Part shown: positions 23,490 to 38,400 of the stretch, in pieces
How the letters are laid out: each line of letters opens with the position of its first letter
Numbering within the stretch: position 1 is the first letter of the stretch
Assembly (NCBI GenBank): GCA_963674665.2
Contig: CAXXPL010000009.1
Span: 682,001 to 746,000, forward strand
DNA: 64,000 nt
Source: G963674665 sp963674665
GTDB lineage: Bacteria; Desulfobacterota; Desulfovibrionia; Desulfovibrionales; Desulfovibrionaceae
Direction: 5' to 3'
Translations under genes and position numbers: made by a program
Notes under the pieces: model-generated
Databases searched by the model: none
Told to the model about the DNA's origin: nothing
What the model saw: only the letters and a program-made list of their open reading frames with translations

Positions 23490-26400
23490 ATGGCGGACTT
23501 CAATTGGACCGACGGACAGCAGGGATCTTTCGAAGAAACTGGCAACCAGGGTTCCTCCACCCCGCCCGATAGTTGGGTGCAGGTGGCCGAGGTCACCACC
23601 GGGGCTGGTACTCCCGAGACGCCCGAAGGAGGGGGCGTTACGAAAAATCCTCCCCCAGTGGCACAGCCCGGCGGCACAGTGGAAGTGCCCGCCCCCACGG
23701 ACGGCCAGGTCATCTCCGTCGAAGCCGACATGGGCGACACCCTCGAGATCGCCGGACTCACCCAGGATGCCCTGGACAAGGGACTTGTGAAGCTCGTGCA
23801 GAGCTCCGACGATCCCACCGACCTGCTGATCTATTTCTATGATGAAGCCGGCAACGAATCCGGCCAGATAGTCCTCGAAAACTACCTGGTCCTGGCCACT
23901 TCCGAGCAGCCCCCGCAGATTGCCCTAGGCGACGGTTTCATCACCGCCGAGGACTTCGCCACCCTGGTGGCCAACTATGATCCCGAGGCCGTGGCCACGG
24001 CCGCGGGCGGCAACACGGGCGCAACCGGGCCCAACTCCGCCGGTGGCGGCGCGGGGTACAACCCCTCTGACCCGGGCGGCATCGATGGTCTGGGCCTCGG
24101 TGGTGACGACGACGAGGGCGGGGGTGATGACCCGATTGTTACCACGGGAGGTTCTCTGTTCGGCAAACGCGCCGTTGTGGATACGGAGCCCAGCCCCGCG
24201 CTGACCGACACCTTCGAAGCTGTCACTTTGACCGACACCCTGGACGAAGGCGCCATCACCCACGTCATCACCGGCACTCTGGATGGTGGAGCAGGTGTGG
24301 GCCTGGTGGACTGGGGCACCGATGGCAAGGGCGGCTTCACCCTGCTGGCAGACACCAGCGGTCTGCCCATCCTGTCTTCCCATGATGTACAGGTGGAGTA
24401 CAATGTTTCGGGCGACACCCTCACCGCCACCATCGAGGACAACGGCCAAACCATAACGGTATTCACCTTCAAGCTGACCTACGGCGGTACCTACACCCTG
24501 ACCCTGTACCAGCCCCTGGACCATGCCGATGGCAACGGCGTCAACAGCCTGAGCATCGACCTTTCCTCCATCATCCAGGCACAGGATTATGACGACGATT
24601 TTTTTACCCTGCAGGACGGGCAGTTCGTCATCACCGTGCTGGATGACGTGCCCAGCATCAACGTCAACGCGGCCGTCTCCTCCACCGTGGACGAGGGCGG
24701 CCTGCCCGACGGCAACGATCCGGGCGCTGCCATAACCGCCACCGGCTATCTGGCCGGACTGGTGGACTACGGTGCGGACGTGGAAGGCGACGAGTCCGTG
24801 GATGGCGACGCGCATTTCATGCTGAGCGAGCCCGAGACCGGCTCGAATCTGCTGAACCTCACCTCCACCGGCGTTGCCCTGGAGTACGACGTCACCACAG
24901 CCAGCGCCGCGGACGGACATACCATCTACACCCTCACTGCCACTGCCGACGGCGTGGTGGTGTTCACCCTGACCCTTTCCGGTGAGAACAACTCCACCTA
25001 CGACTTTGTCCTCTATCAGCAACTGGATCACGCCGCCGATACCGACAGCATGACCCTGGATTTCTCCCAGCTGATCAGCTTTGTGGACGCTGATGGCGAC
25101 CTCATCGCCAGCCTCAACGAGGAGCAGTTCGAAATCGACGTGACGGACGACACCCCCGTGGTGACCGGCGCCTCCGAGATCAACGCGGGCGTGGACGAGG
25201 AAAACCTGGAGAACGGCGTGCAGGTGGCCACGGGCAACCTGGGCTCCCTGGTATCCTTTGGCGAGGATGTGCAGACCGACGGAGATGGCACCTACAACAT
25301 GCTCACCGGCGTCTCGGCCATGGATGCCCAGGGACTGAGTTCCCAGGGCGTGGCGTTGACCTACAGCGTGGTGAACAACGTGCTCACCGCCAGCGCCAAC
25401 GGGGTCACCGTGTTCACCCTTTCCCTGAACGTGAACACCGGCGACTACACCTTCACCCAGTACGAGCAGCTGGACCATCCCGACGGCTCGGACCCCAACG
25501 ACATCATCACCATCGACTTCACATCGCTGATCCAGTTCCAGGACTATGACGGCGACACCGTGAACCTGTCCGACGGCGCCGGGCTGTTCACCCTGGACGT
25601 GGCTGACGACGCCCCGGCCGTTACCGGGAGCTCGGAGATCAACGCGGGCGTGGACGAGGAGAATTTGGAGAACGGCGTGCAGGTGGCCACCGGCAACCTG
25701 GGCTCCCTGGTGGACTTTGGCCAGGACGTGCAGGCCGACGGCGACGGCACCTACAACATGCTCACCGACGTCACGGCCCTGGAGGCCCAGCACCTCTTCT
25801 CCCAGGGCGTGGAGCTGAGCTACAGCGTGGTGAACAACGTGCTCACCGCCACTGCCAACGGGGGCACCGTGTTCACCCTGTCCCTGGACGTGGACACCGG
25901 CGACTACACCTTCACCCAGTACGAGCAACTGGACCATCCCGACGGCTCGGACCCCAACGACATCATCACCATCGACTTCACCTCCCTGGTCCAGTTCCAG
26001 GACTATGACGGCGACACCGTGAATCTGTCCGACGGCGCCGGTCTGTTCACCCTGGACGTGGCTGACGACGCCCCTGCCTTGAGCGGCCAGACCGACAACA
26101 ACACGGGCGTGGATGAGGAGAACCTGGAGAACGGCGTGCAGGTGGCCACGGGCAACCTGGGCTCCCTGGTGGACTTTGGCCAGGACGTGCAGACCGACGG
26201 CGACGGCACCTACAACATGCTCACCGACGTCTCGGCCCTGGATGCCCAGGGGTTGAGTTCCCAGGGCGTTGCGTTGACCTACAGCGTGGTGAACAACGTG
26301 CTCACCGCCAGCGCCAACGGGGTCACCGTGTTCACCCTGTCCCTGGACGTGGACACCGGCGACTACACCTTCACCCAGTTCGAGCAGCTTGACCATCCGG

Positions 26401-29400
26401 ACGCCTCGGACCCCAACGACATCATCACCGTCGACTTCACCTCCCTGATCCAGTTCCAGGACTATGACGGCGACACCGTGGACCTGTCTTCGGGCGGTAC
26501 AAATCAGTTCACCGTGAACGTTGCCGACGACGCCCCGACCCTGACCGGCAACTCGGAGGTCAACGCGGGTGTGGACGAGGAGAACCTGGACATCAGCGCC
26601 CCGCAAATTGCCAGGGGCAACCTGGGCGACCTGGTGGACTTCGGCCAGGACGTGCAGACCGACAGCAACGGCACCTACAACATGCTCACCGATGTTTCCG
26701 CCCTGGTGGCACAGGGGTTGACCTCCCAGGGCAATGACCTGGAGTACAGGGTCGCATACAACGCGTCCACGGGCATCTACAGACTCATCGCCTCCGCCGA
26801 TGGGGTCAAGGTGTTTGTCCTGGCCCTGAACGAGGACACCGGGCAATACGCCTTCAGGCTTTTCGAGCAGTTGGATCATCCGGACGGCTCCGATCCCAAC
26901 GACATCATCACCATAGACTTCACATCGCTGATCCAGTTCGAGGATTTTGACGGCGACACCGTGGATCTGTCCACGGGCGGCGCGAGCCTATTCACCGTGG
27001 GGGTGGCCGACGACGCCCCGGCCCTGACCGGCAACACGGAGATAAACGCGGGTGTGGACGAGGAAAACCTGGAGAGCGGCGTGCAGGTGACCACCGGCAA
27101 TCTGGCCGCCATGGTGGATTTCGGCCAGGACGTGCAGAGCGACGGCGACGGCACCTTCAACATGCTTACCGACCTCTCGGCCATGGATGACCAGGGGTTG
27201 AGTTCCCAGGGCGTTGCGCTGACCTACAGCGTGGTGAACAACGTGCTCACCGCCAGTGCCAACGGGGTCACCGTGTTCACCCTGTCCCTGGATGTGGACA
27301 CCGGCGACTACACCTTCACCCAGTACGAGCAACTGGACCATCCGGACGGCACTGACCCCAACGACATCATCACCATCGACTTCACCGACCTGATCCAGTT
27401 CGAGGACTTTGACGGCGACACGGTGAATCTGTCCACGGGCGGCACGAATCAGTTCACCGTGGACGTTGCGGACGACGCCCCGGCCCTGACCGGCAACTCG
27501 GAGATCAATGCGGGTGTGGACGAGGAGAACCTGGACATCAGCGCCCCGCAAATTGCCAGGGGCAACCTGGGCGACCTGGTGGACTTCGGCCAGGACGTGC
27601 AGACCGACAGCGACGGCACCTACAACATGCTCACCGATGTCACGGCCCTGGAGGCCCAGCACCTCTTCTCCCAGGGTGTGGAGCTGAGCTACAGCGTGGT
27701 GAACAACGTGCTCACCGCCAGTGCCAACGGGGTCACCGTGTTCACCCTGTCCCTAAATGTGGACACCGGCGACTACACCTTCACCCAGTTCGAGCAGCTT
27801 GACCATCCTGACGCTTCGGACCCCAACGACATCATCACCATAGATTTCACATCGCTGATCCAGTTCCAGGACTATGACGGCGACACCGTGAACCTGTCTT
27901 CGGGCGGCACGAATCAGTTCACCGTGGACGTTGCGGACGACGCCCCGGCCCTGACCGGCAACTCGGAGGTCAACGCGGGTGTGGACGAGGAGAACCTGGA
28001 CATCAGCGCCCCGCAAATTGCCAGGGGCAAGCTGGGCGACCTGGTGGACTTCGGCCAGGACGTGCAGACCGACAGCGACGGCACCTACAACATGCTCACC
28101 GATGTTTCCGCCCTGGTGGCACAGGGGTTGACCTCCCAGGGCAATGACCTGGAGTACAGGGTCGCATACAACGCGTCCACGGGCATCTACAGACTCATCG
28201 CCTCCGCCGATGGGGTCAAGGTGTTTGTCCTGGCCCTGAACGAGGACACCGGGCAATACGCCTTCAGGCTTTTCGAGCAGTTGGATCATCCGGACGGCTC
28301 CGATCCCAACGACATCATCACCATAGACTTCACATCGCTGATCCAGTTCGAAGACTTTGACGGCGACACCGTGGATCTGTCCACGGGCGGCGCGAGCCTA
28401 TTCACCGTGGGGGTGGCCGACGACGCCCCGGCCTTGAGCGGCCAGACAGACAACAACGTGGGTGTGGATGAGGAGAACCTGGAGAGTGGCGTGCAGGTGG
28501 CCACCGGCAATCTGGCCGCCCTGGTGGATTTCGGCCAGGACGTGCAGAGCGACGGCGACGGCACCTTCAACATGCTTACCGACCTCTCGGCCATGCTGGC
28601 CCAGGGGCTGAGTTCCCAGGGCGTTGCGCTGACCTACAGCGTGGTGAACAACGTGCTCACCGCCAGTGCCAACGGGGTCACCGTGTTCACCCTGTCCCTG
28701 GATGTGGACACCGGCGACTACACCTTCACCCAGTACCAGCAGCTGGACCATCCCGACGCCTCGGACCCCAACGACATCATCACCATCGACTTCACCTCCC
28801 TGATCCAGTTCCAGGATTATGACGGCGACACCGTGGATCTGTCCACGGGCGGCACGAATCAGTTCACCGTGGGCGTTGCGGACGATGCCCCGGCCCTGCT
28901 GGGGACCACGGAAGCCAATACTGGTGTGGATGAAACCAACCTGGACAGCGGCAACCAAGTGGCCACGGGCAGCCTCTCCGGCCTGGTGAATTTCGGCCAG
29001 GACGTGCAGACCGACGGCGATGGTACCTACAACATGCTCTCGGACAACTCCGCCCTCACGGCTTTTGGCAATGCCAACCAGCTGTTCTCCCAGGGCAACT
29101 CGGTCAACTACGAGGTGGACTACGATGCCTCCAGCGGCGTGTACACGCTCACCGCGTCCTACCTGACAATTACCACCTCCTTCCCCTTTTTCCAAACAGT
29201 CACGGTGTTCACCCTGGAGCTGAACGAGGACACCGGAGCCTACACCTTCACCCAGTACCAGCAGCTGGATCATCCTGACGGCTCGGACCCCAACGACATC
29301 ATCACCATAGACTTCACATCGCTGATCCAGTTCGAGGACTATGACGGCGACACCGTGAACCTGTCCACGGGCGGCGCGGGCGGCTTCACAGTGAATGTGG

Positions 29401-32400
29401 CCGACGATGGACCGGTGCTCACGGGCAACGCCAAGACCGACGGAAGCGTGGACGAGAGCGACCTGGACAATATCCTGCACCTCACCCTGACCACGGGCAA
29501 CCTGAGCGGCTTGGTGGACTTCGGCGAAGACGTGCAGAGGCTGGACAACGACGGCTACTACAAAATGCTCTCCGATGTCTCCGCCCTGGAGGCACAGGGG
29601 CTGACCTCCCAGGGCGAGGCTTTGAGCTATTCGGTCTCCCAGGGTGTGCTCGGCTACACGCTCACCGCCTCCACTTCCAGCGGCACCGTGTTCACCCTGT
29701 TTGTGGGGGAGAACATGGGCAACTATATTTTCACCCAGTTCCTGCAGTTGGACCATCCGGACGGAAGCGATCCCAACGACGCCATCACCATCGACTTCAC
29801 CTCCCTGATCCAGTTCGAGGACTATGACGGCGACACCGTGGACCTGTCCACTGGCGGCGCGGGTCTGTTCACCGTGAACGTGCTGGACGACGCCCCGACC
29901 CTTACCGGCGGCTCCGCAAGCAAGAGTGTGGACGAGACCGATCTGGACAGCGGTACCCAGGTTGTCAGAGGCAATCTCGGAAGCTTGGTGGACTTTGGCG
30001 AGGACGTGCAGACCGATGGCGACGGCACCTATAACATGCTCTCGGACGTGTCCGCCCTTGTGGCCCAGGGGCTGACCTCACAGGGGAATGACCTGGACTA
30101 CGTGGTGAACTACAACGCCTCCACGGGCAGGTATGTGCTCACCGCCACCTCGGACGGCACCAGGATATTCACCCTGACCCTTGTCGAGGACACTGGCAGG
30201 TACATATTCCGGCAGTTCGAACAGCTGGACCATCCGGACGGCAGCGACCCCAACGACACCATCACCATAGACTTCACATCGCTGATCCAGTTCCAGGACT
30301 ATGACGGCGACACCGTGAATCTGTCCTCGGGAACGGGCACCTTCACCATCGTGGTGGCGGATGACGCGCCCACCCTGAGCGGCAGCTCGGAAACCAACGC
30401 GGGAGTGGACGAGGCCGACCTGGACAGCGGCAGCCAGGTGGCCACCGGCAACCTCTCCGGACTGGTGGATTTCGGCCAGGACGTGCAGAGCGACGGCGAC
30501 GGCACCTTCAACATGCTCACCGATGTTACGGCCCTGGAGGCCCAGCACCTCTTCTCCCAGGGTGTTGAGCTGAGCTACAGCGTGGTGAACAACATGCTCA
30601 CCGCCAGTGCCAACGGGGTCACCGTGTTCACCCTGTCCCTAAATGTGGACACCGGCGACTACACCTTCACCCAGTTCGAGCAGCTTGACCATCCTGACGC
30701 TTCGGACCCCAACGACATCATCACCATAGATTTCACATCGCTGATCCAGTTCCAGGACTATGACGGCGACACCGTGAACCTGTCTTCGGGCGGCACGAAT
30801 CAGTTCACCGTGGACGTTGCGGACGACGCCCCGGCCCTGACCGGCAACTCGGAGGTCAACGCGGGTGTGGACGAGACCGATCTGGCCGGCCATGCCACCC
30901 TCACCGCCACCGGCGACCTCACTGCCCTTGTGGACTTCGGCCAGGATGTGCAGACCGACGGCGACGGCACCTACAACCTCATCGCGGACTACACGACCCT
31001 CAGCGGACTCACCTGCCACGGCGAGACCATTGTCTACCGTATCACCGGCGACACCCTGGAAGGCTACCTGGATCGCGGCACCAGCGAGGTGAGAGTCTTC
31101 ACCCTGCAGCTGGATCAGGACTCGGGTGACTACACTTTCACCCTGTACCAGCAGCTGGATCACTCCGACACCAGCGATCCCGACGACATTCTGTCCATCG
31201 ATTTCACCTCGGTGATCCAGTTCCAGGACTATGACGGCGACACCGTGAACCTGTACGACAACGGAGCGGGGCAGTTCACCGTGAACGTCGAGGACGACGG
31301 CCCCACCCTCACCGGAGTGGTGGAGAACGCGGCCCAGGTGGACGAGACCGACCTGGCAGCGGCAAGCCCGCAGTCCAGCGACGGATACCTTTCCGACCTG
31401 GTGAGCTTCGGGCAGGACACGCCCGGCACCTACCTCTTCGACACCTCCGACTTCTCGGCCCTGGAGGCGCAGAACCTCACCAGTCAGGGCCTTGATCTGG
31501 AATACCGCGTTGTCACGGCTGGCTACGTCATCGAGGCCTATGTGACCGATCCGGTCACCGGCGATGAGACCACGGTGTTCAGGATGGCGGTGAACAACAC
31601 CACCGGCCATTACATGTTCCGCCTCTACGAGCAGCTGGATCATTCTGACGCTAGCGATGCCAACGACAGTGTGGTGATCGACTTCACCTCCATGCTCGGC
31701 TTTCAGGACTATGACGGCGACGTGGTCGATCTCTCGGATAACGGCGCCATGCAGTTCTACGTCACCGTGTACGACGACGCCCCCACCCTGAGCGGCACCT
31801 CCGAGATCAACGCGGGTGTGGACGAGACCGATCTGGACAGCGGCAGTCAGGTGACCACCGGCAATCTGAGCGGCTTGGTGGACTTTGGCCAGGATGTGCA
31901 GACCGACGGCGACGGCACCTACCACCTGCTTACCGACACCACTGCACTTGAAGCCCAGGGGCTGACCTCCCAGGGTGTGGCCCTTAGCTATACGGTGGTG
32001 AACAACGTGCTCACCGCCACGGCGGGGGGCGTCACCGTGTTCACCCTGTCCCTGGATGTGGACTCCGGTGAATACACCTTCACCCAGTTTGAGCAGCTGG
32101 ACCACTCCAGCGACTCCCTTGCCCTGGACTTCACCTCCCTGGTCCAGTTCCAGGACTATGACGGCGACACTGTGGATCTGTCCGACGGCACCGGCACCTT
32201 CACCATCGCGGTGGAGGACGACGCGCCCGAGGTGACCGGCAATTCCGAGAGCAACGCGGGCGTGGACGAGACCGATCTGGACAGCGGCAGTCAGGTGGCC
32301 ACCGGCAGTCTGAGCGGCCTGGTGGACTTTGGCCAGGATGTGCAGACCGACGGCGACGGCACCTACCACCTGCTCACCGACACCACTGCACTTGAAGCCC

Positions 32401-35400
32401 AGGGGCTGACCTCCCAGGGTGTGGCCCTTAGCTATACGGTGGTGAACAACGTGCTCACCGCCACGGCGGGGGGCGTCACCGTGTTCACCCTGTCCCTGGA
32501 TGTGGACTCCGGTGAATACACCTTCACCCTGCAGCAGCAACTGGATCACCCTGATGTGACGGATCCCGACGACGCCCTGTCCATCGACTTCAGCTCCCTG
32601 GTCCAGTTCCAGGACTATGACGGTGACACCGTGGATCTGTCCGACGGCACCGGCACCTTCACCATCGCGGTGGAGGACGACGGCCCCACACTGGCAAAGG
32701 CCTATGCCTCCAGTTACGAGACCGGCGATGAAATCGGCTACGGAGAGGGGCCATCCGCGGGATACGGCGCCGTCACCGTGGTTCCTAGCGGCACCAACGG
32801 CATCGACGCCCCTGATGGGAGCAATTACGCCATACTGACCGAAGGCGGCACGGGAACTGGGACGTTCAGCCGGTTCGGCGGCTACCAGGACGAGTTCGGC
32901 ACTGGCTGGACCACCAGCGTGAAGATCTACCTGGATACCTCCATGGCCCCGGGCGAGGGCTTTGACTACAGCGTGGCCGCGAGCAATCAGAGCGGCGACC
33001 ATTTGCGCGACTTCATCTTCCACGTGACCATGGACACCTCCACCGGGGAGTTGCTCATCGGCGCCAGCAACAACTCCAACTTCGACCCTGTCGAAAACCT
33101 GGAGAACGGCAACCACGCGGTGATCGGCGCCTCGGGCTGGTACACCTTCCAGCACGTGGCCTACGACGCGGGGGACGGCACCCTGGCCGTGGATCTGAAC
33201 GTCTACGACAGCGGCGGCAACCTGGTCTTTTCCGAGACCCTGAACAACCTGGGCGACACCATCGCCGATCTGGTGGGGGGGCACCGCTACGGCTGGTTCT
33301 GTAACATCGACGTTACGGACGGCATCGCCGTGGACGATGTGAGCATGTTCTCCTCGGTGTCCGAGTCCCTGAGCAATTCGGTGGACGAGGCGGCCCTGGA
33401 CAGCGGCAGTCAGGTGGCCACCGGCAGTCTGGCCAGCCTGGTGGACTTTGGCCAGGACGTGCAGACCGACGGCGACGGCACCTACCACCTGCTCACCGAC
33501 ACCACTGCCCTGGAATTCCAGGGGCTCACCTCCCAGGGTGTGGCCCTTAGCTATACGGTGGTGAACAACGTGCTCACCGCCACGGCGGGGGGCGTCACCG
33601 TGTTCACCCTGTCCCTGGATGTGGACTCCGGTGAATACACCTTCACCCAGTTTGAGCAGCTGGACCACTCCGGCGACTCCCTTGACCTGGACTTCACCTC
33701 CCTGGTCCAGTTCCAGGACTATGACGGCGACACCGTGGACCTGTCCGACGGCACCGGCACCTTTACCATCGCGGTGGAGGACGACGCGCCCGAGGTGACC
33801 GGCAATTCCGAGAGCAACGCGGGCGTGGACGAGACCGATCTGGACAGCGGCAGTCAGGTGGCCACCGGCAATCTGAGCGGTCTGGTGGACTTTGGCCAGG
33901 ATGTGCAGACCGATGGCGACGGCACCTACCACCTGCTTACCGACACCACTGCACTTGAAGCCCAGGGGCTGACCTCCCAGGGTGTGGCCCTTAGCTATAC
34001 GGTGGTGAACAACGTGCTCACCGCCACGGCGGGGGGCGTCACCGTGTTCACCCTGTCCCTGGATGTGGACTCCGGTGAATACACCTTCACCCAGTTTGAG
34101 CAGCTGGACCACTCCAGCGACTCCCTTGCCCTGGACTTCACCTCCCTGGTCCAGTTCCAGGACTATGACGGCGACACTGTGGATCTGTCCGACGGCACCG
34201 GCACCTTCACCATCGCGGTGGAGGACGACGCGCCCGAGGTGACCGGCAATTCCGAGAGCAACGCGGGCGTGGACGAGACCGATCTGGACAGCGGCAGTCA
34301 GGTGGCCACCGGCAGTCTGAGCGGCCTGGTGGACTTTGGCCAGGATGTGCAGACCGACGGCGACGGCACCTACCACCTGCTCACCGACACCACTGCACTT
34401 GAAGCCCAGGGGCTGACCTCCCAGGGTGTGGCCCTTAGCTATACGGTGGTGAACAACGTGCTCACCGCCACGGCGGGGGGCGTCACCGTGTTCACCCTGT
34501 CCCTGGATGTGGACTCCGGTGAATACACCTTCACCCTGCAGCAGCAACTGGATCACCCTGATGTGACGGATCCCGACGACGCCCTGTCCATCGACTTCAG
34601 CTCCCTGGTCCAGTTCCAGGACTATGACGGTGACACCGTGGATCTGTCCGACGGCACCGGCACCTTCACCATCGCGGTGGAGGACGACGGCCCCACACTG
34701 GCAAAGGCCTATGCCTCCAGTTACGAGACCGGCGATGAAATCGGCTACGGAGAGGGGCCATCCGCGGGATACGGCGCCGTCACCGTGGTTCCTAGCGGCA
34801 CCAACGGCATCGACGCCCCTGATGGGAGCAATTACGCCATACTGACCGAAGGCGGCACGGGAACTGGGACGTTCAGCCGGTTCGGCGGCTACCAGGACGA
34901 GTTCGGCACTGGCTGGACCACCAGCGTGAAGATCTACCTGGATACCTCCATGGCCCCGGGCGAGGGCTTTGACTACAGCGTGGCCGCGAGCAATCAGAGC
35001 GGCGACCATTTGCGCGACTTCATCTTCCACGTGACCATGGACACCTCCACCGGGGAGCTGCTCATCGGCGCCAGCAACAACTCCAACTTCGACCCTGTCG
35101 AAAACCTGGAGAACGGCAACCACGCGGTGATCGGCGCCTCGGGCTGGTACACCTTCCAGCACGTGGCCTACGACGCGGGGGACGGCACCCTGGCCGTGGA
35201 TCTGAACGTCTACGACAGCGGCGGCAACCTGGTCTTTTCCGAGACCCTGAACAACCTGGGCGACACCATCGCCGACCTGGTGGGGGGGCACCGCTACGGC
35301 TGGTTCTGCAACATCGACGTTACGGGCGGCATCGCCGTGGACGATGTGAGCATGTTCTCCTCGGTGTCCGAGTCCCTGAGCAATTCGGTGGACGAGGCGG

Positions 35401-38400
35401 CCCTGGACAGCGGCAGTCAGGTGGCCACCGGCAGTCTGGCCAGCCTGGTGGACTTTGGCCAGGATGTGCAGACCGACGGCGACGGCACCTACCACCTGCT
35501 TACCGACACCACTGCCCTGGAATCCCAGGGGCTGACCTCCCAGGGTGTGGCCCTTAGCTATACGGTGGTGAACAACGTGCTCACCGCCACGGCGGGGGGC
35601 GTCACCGTGTTCACCCTGTCCCTGGATGTGGACTCCGGTGAATACACCTTCACCCAGTTTGAGCAGCTGGACCACTCCGGCGACTCCCTTGACCTGGACT
35701 TCACCTCCCTGGTCCAGTTCCAGGACTATGACGGCGACACCGTGGACCTGTCAGACGGCAGCGGTACCTTTACCATCGCGGTGGAGGACGACGCGCCCGA
35801 GGTGACCGGCAATTCCGAGAGCAACGCGGGCGTGGACGAGGCGGCCCTGGACAGCGGGGCTGTTGTTGCCACCGGCAGTCTGGCCAGCCTGGTGGACTTT
35901 GGCCAGGATGTGCAGACCGATGGCGACGGCACCTACCACCTGCTTACCGACACCACTGCACTTGAAGCCCAGGGGCTGACCTCCCAGGGTGTGGCCCTTA
36001 GCTATACGGTGGTGAACAACGTGCTCACCGCCACGGCGGGGGGCGTCACCGTGTTCACCCTGTCCCTGGATGTGGACTCCGGTGAATACACCTTCACCCA
36101 GTTTGAGCAGCTGGACCACTCCGGCGACTCCCTTGACCTGGACTTCACCTCCCTGGTCCAGTTCCAGGACTATGACGGCGACACTGTGGATCTGTCCGAC
36201 GGCACCGGCACCTTCACCATCGCGGTGGAGGACGACGCGCCCGAGGTGACCGGCAATTCCGAGAGCAACGCGGGCGTGGACGAGACCGATCTGGACAGCG
36301 GCAGTCAGGTGGCCACCGGCAGTCTGAGCGGCCTGGTGGACTTTGGCCAGGATGTGCAGACCGACGGCGACGGCACCTACCACCTGCTTACCGACACCAC
36401 TGCACTTGAAGCCCAGGGGCTGACCTCCCAGGGTGTGGCCCTTAGCTATACGGTGGTGAACAACGTGCTCACCGCCACGGCGGGGGGCGTCACCGTGTTC
36501 ACCCTGTCCCTGGATGTGGACTCCGGTGAATACACCTTCACCCTGCAGCAGCAACTGGATCACCCTGATGTGACGGATCCCGACGACGCCCTGTCCATCG
36601 ACTTCAGCTCCCTGGTCCAGTTCCAGGACTATGACGGTGACACCGTGGATCTGTCCGACGGCACCGGCACCTTCACCATCGCGGTGGAGGACGACGGCCC
36701 CACACTGGCAAAGGCCTATGCCTCCAGTTACGAGACCGGCGATGAAATCGGCTACGGAGAGGGGCCATCCGCGGGATACGGCGCCGTCATCGTGGTTCCT
36801 AGCGGCACCAACGGCATCGACGCCCCTGATGGGAGCAATTACGCCATACTGACCGAAGGCGGCACGGGGACTGGGACGTTCAGCCGATTCGGCGGCTACC
36901 AGGACGAGTTCGGCACTGGCTGGACCACCAGTGTGAAGATCTACCTGGATACCTCCATGGCCCCGGGCGAGGGCTTTGACTACAGCGTGGCCGCGAGCAA
37001 TCAGAGCGGCGACCATTTGCGCGACTTCATCTTCCACGTGACCATGGACACCTCCACCGGGGAGCTGCTCATCGGCGCCAGCAACAACTCCAACTTCGAC
37101 CCTGTCGAAAACCTGGAGAACGGCAACCACGCGGTGATCGGCGCCTCAGGCTGGTACACCTTCCAGCACGTGGCCTACGACGCGGGGGACGGCACCCTGG
37201 CCATGGATCTGAACGTCTACGACAGCGGCGGCAACCTGGTCTTTTCCGAGACCCTGAACAACCTGGGCGACACCATCGCCGACTTGGTGGGGGGGCACCG
37301 CTACGGCTGGTTCTGCAATATCGACGTTACGGACGGCATCGCCGTGGACGATGTGAGCATGTTCTCCTCGGTGTCCGAGTCCCTGAGCAATTCGGTGGAC
37401 GAGGCGGCCCTGGACAGCGGCAGTCAGGTGGCCACCGGCAGTCTGGCCAGCCTGGTGGACTTTGGCCAGGATGTGCAGACCGATGGCGACGGCACCTACC
37501 ACCTGCTTACCGACACCACTGCACTTGAAGCCCAGGGGCTGACCTCCCAGGGTGTGGCCCTTAGCTATACGGTGGTGAACAACGTGCTCACCGCCACGGC
37601 GGGGGGCGTCACCGTGTTCACCCTGTCCCTGGATGTGGACTCCGGTGAATACACCTTCACCCTGCAGCAGCAACTGGATCACCCTGATGTGACGGATCCC
37701 GACGACGCCCTGTCCATCGACTTCAGCTCCCTGGTCCAGTTCCAGGACTATGACGGCGACACTGTGGATCTGTCCGACGGCACCGGCACCTTCACCATCG
37801 CGGTGGAGGACGACGCGCCCGAGATGACCGGTAATTCCGAGAGCAACGCGGGCGTGGACGAGACCGATCTGGACAGCGGCAGTCAGGTGGCCACCGGCAG
37901 TCTGAGCGGCCTGGTGGACTTTGGCCAGGATGTGCAGACCGACGGCGACGGCACCTACCACCTGCTCACCGACACCACTGCACTTGAAGCCCAGGGGCTG
38001 ACCTCCCAGGGTGTGGCCCTTAGCTATACGGTGGTGAACAACGTGCTCACCGCCACGGCGGGGGGCGTCACCGTGTTCACCCTGTCCCTGGATGTGGACT
38101 CCGGTGAATACACCTTCACCCTGCAGCAGCAACTGGATCACCCTGATGTGACGGATCCCGACGACGCCCTGTCCATCGACTTCAGCTCCCTGGTCCAGTT
38201 CCAGGACTATGACGGTGACACCGTGGATCTGTCCGACGGCACCGGCACCTTCACCATCGCGGTGGAGGACGACGGCCCCACACTGGCAAAGGCCTATGCC
38301 TCCAGTTACGAGACCGGCGATGAAATCGGCTACGGAGAGGGGCCATCCGCGGGATACGGCGCCGTCACCGTGGTTCCTAGCGGCACCAACGGCATCGACG

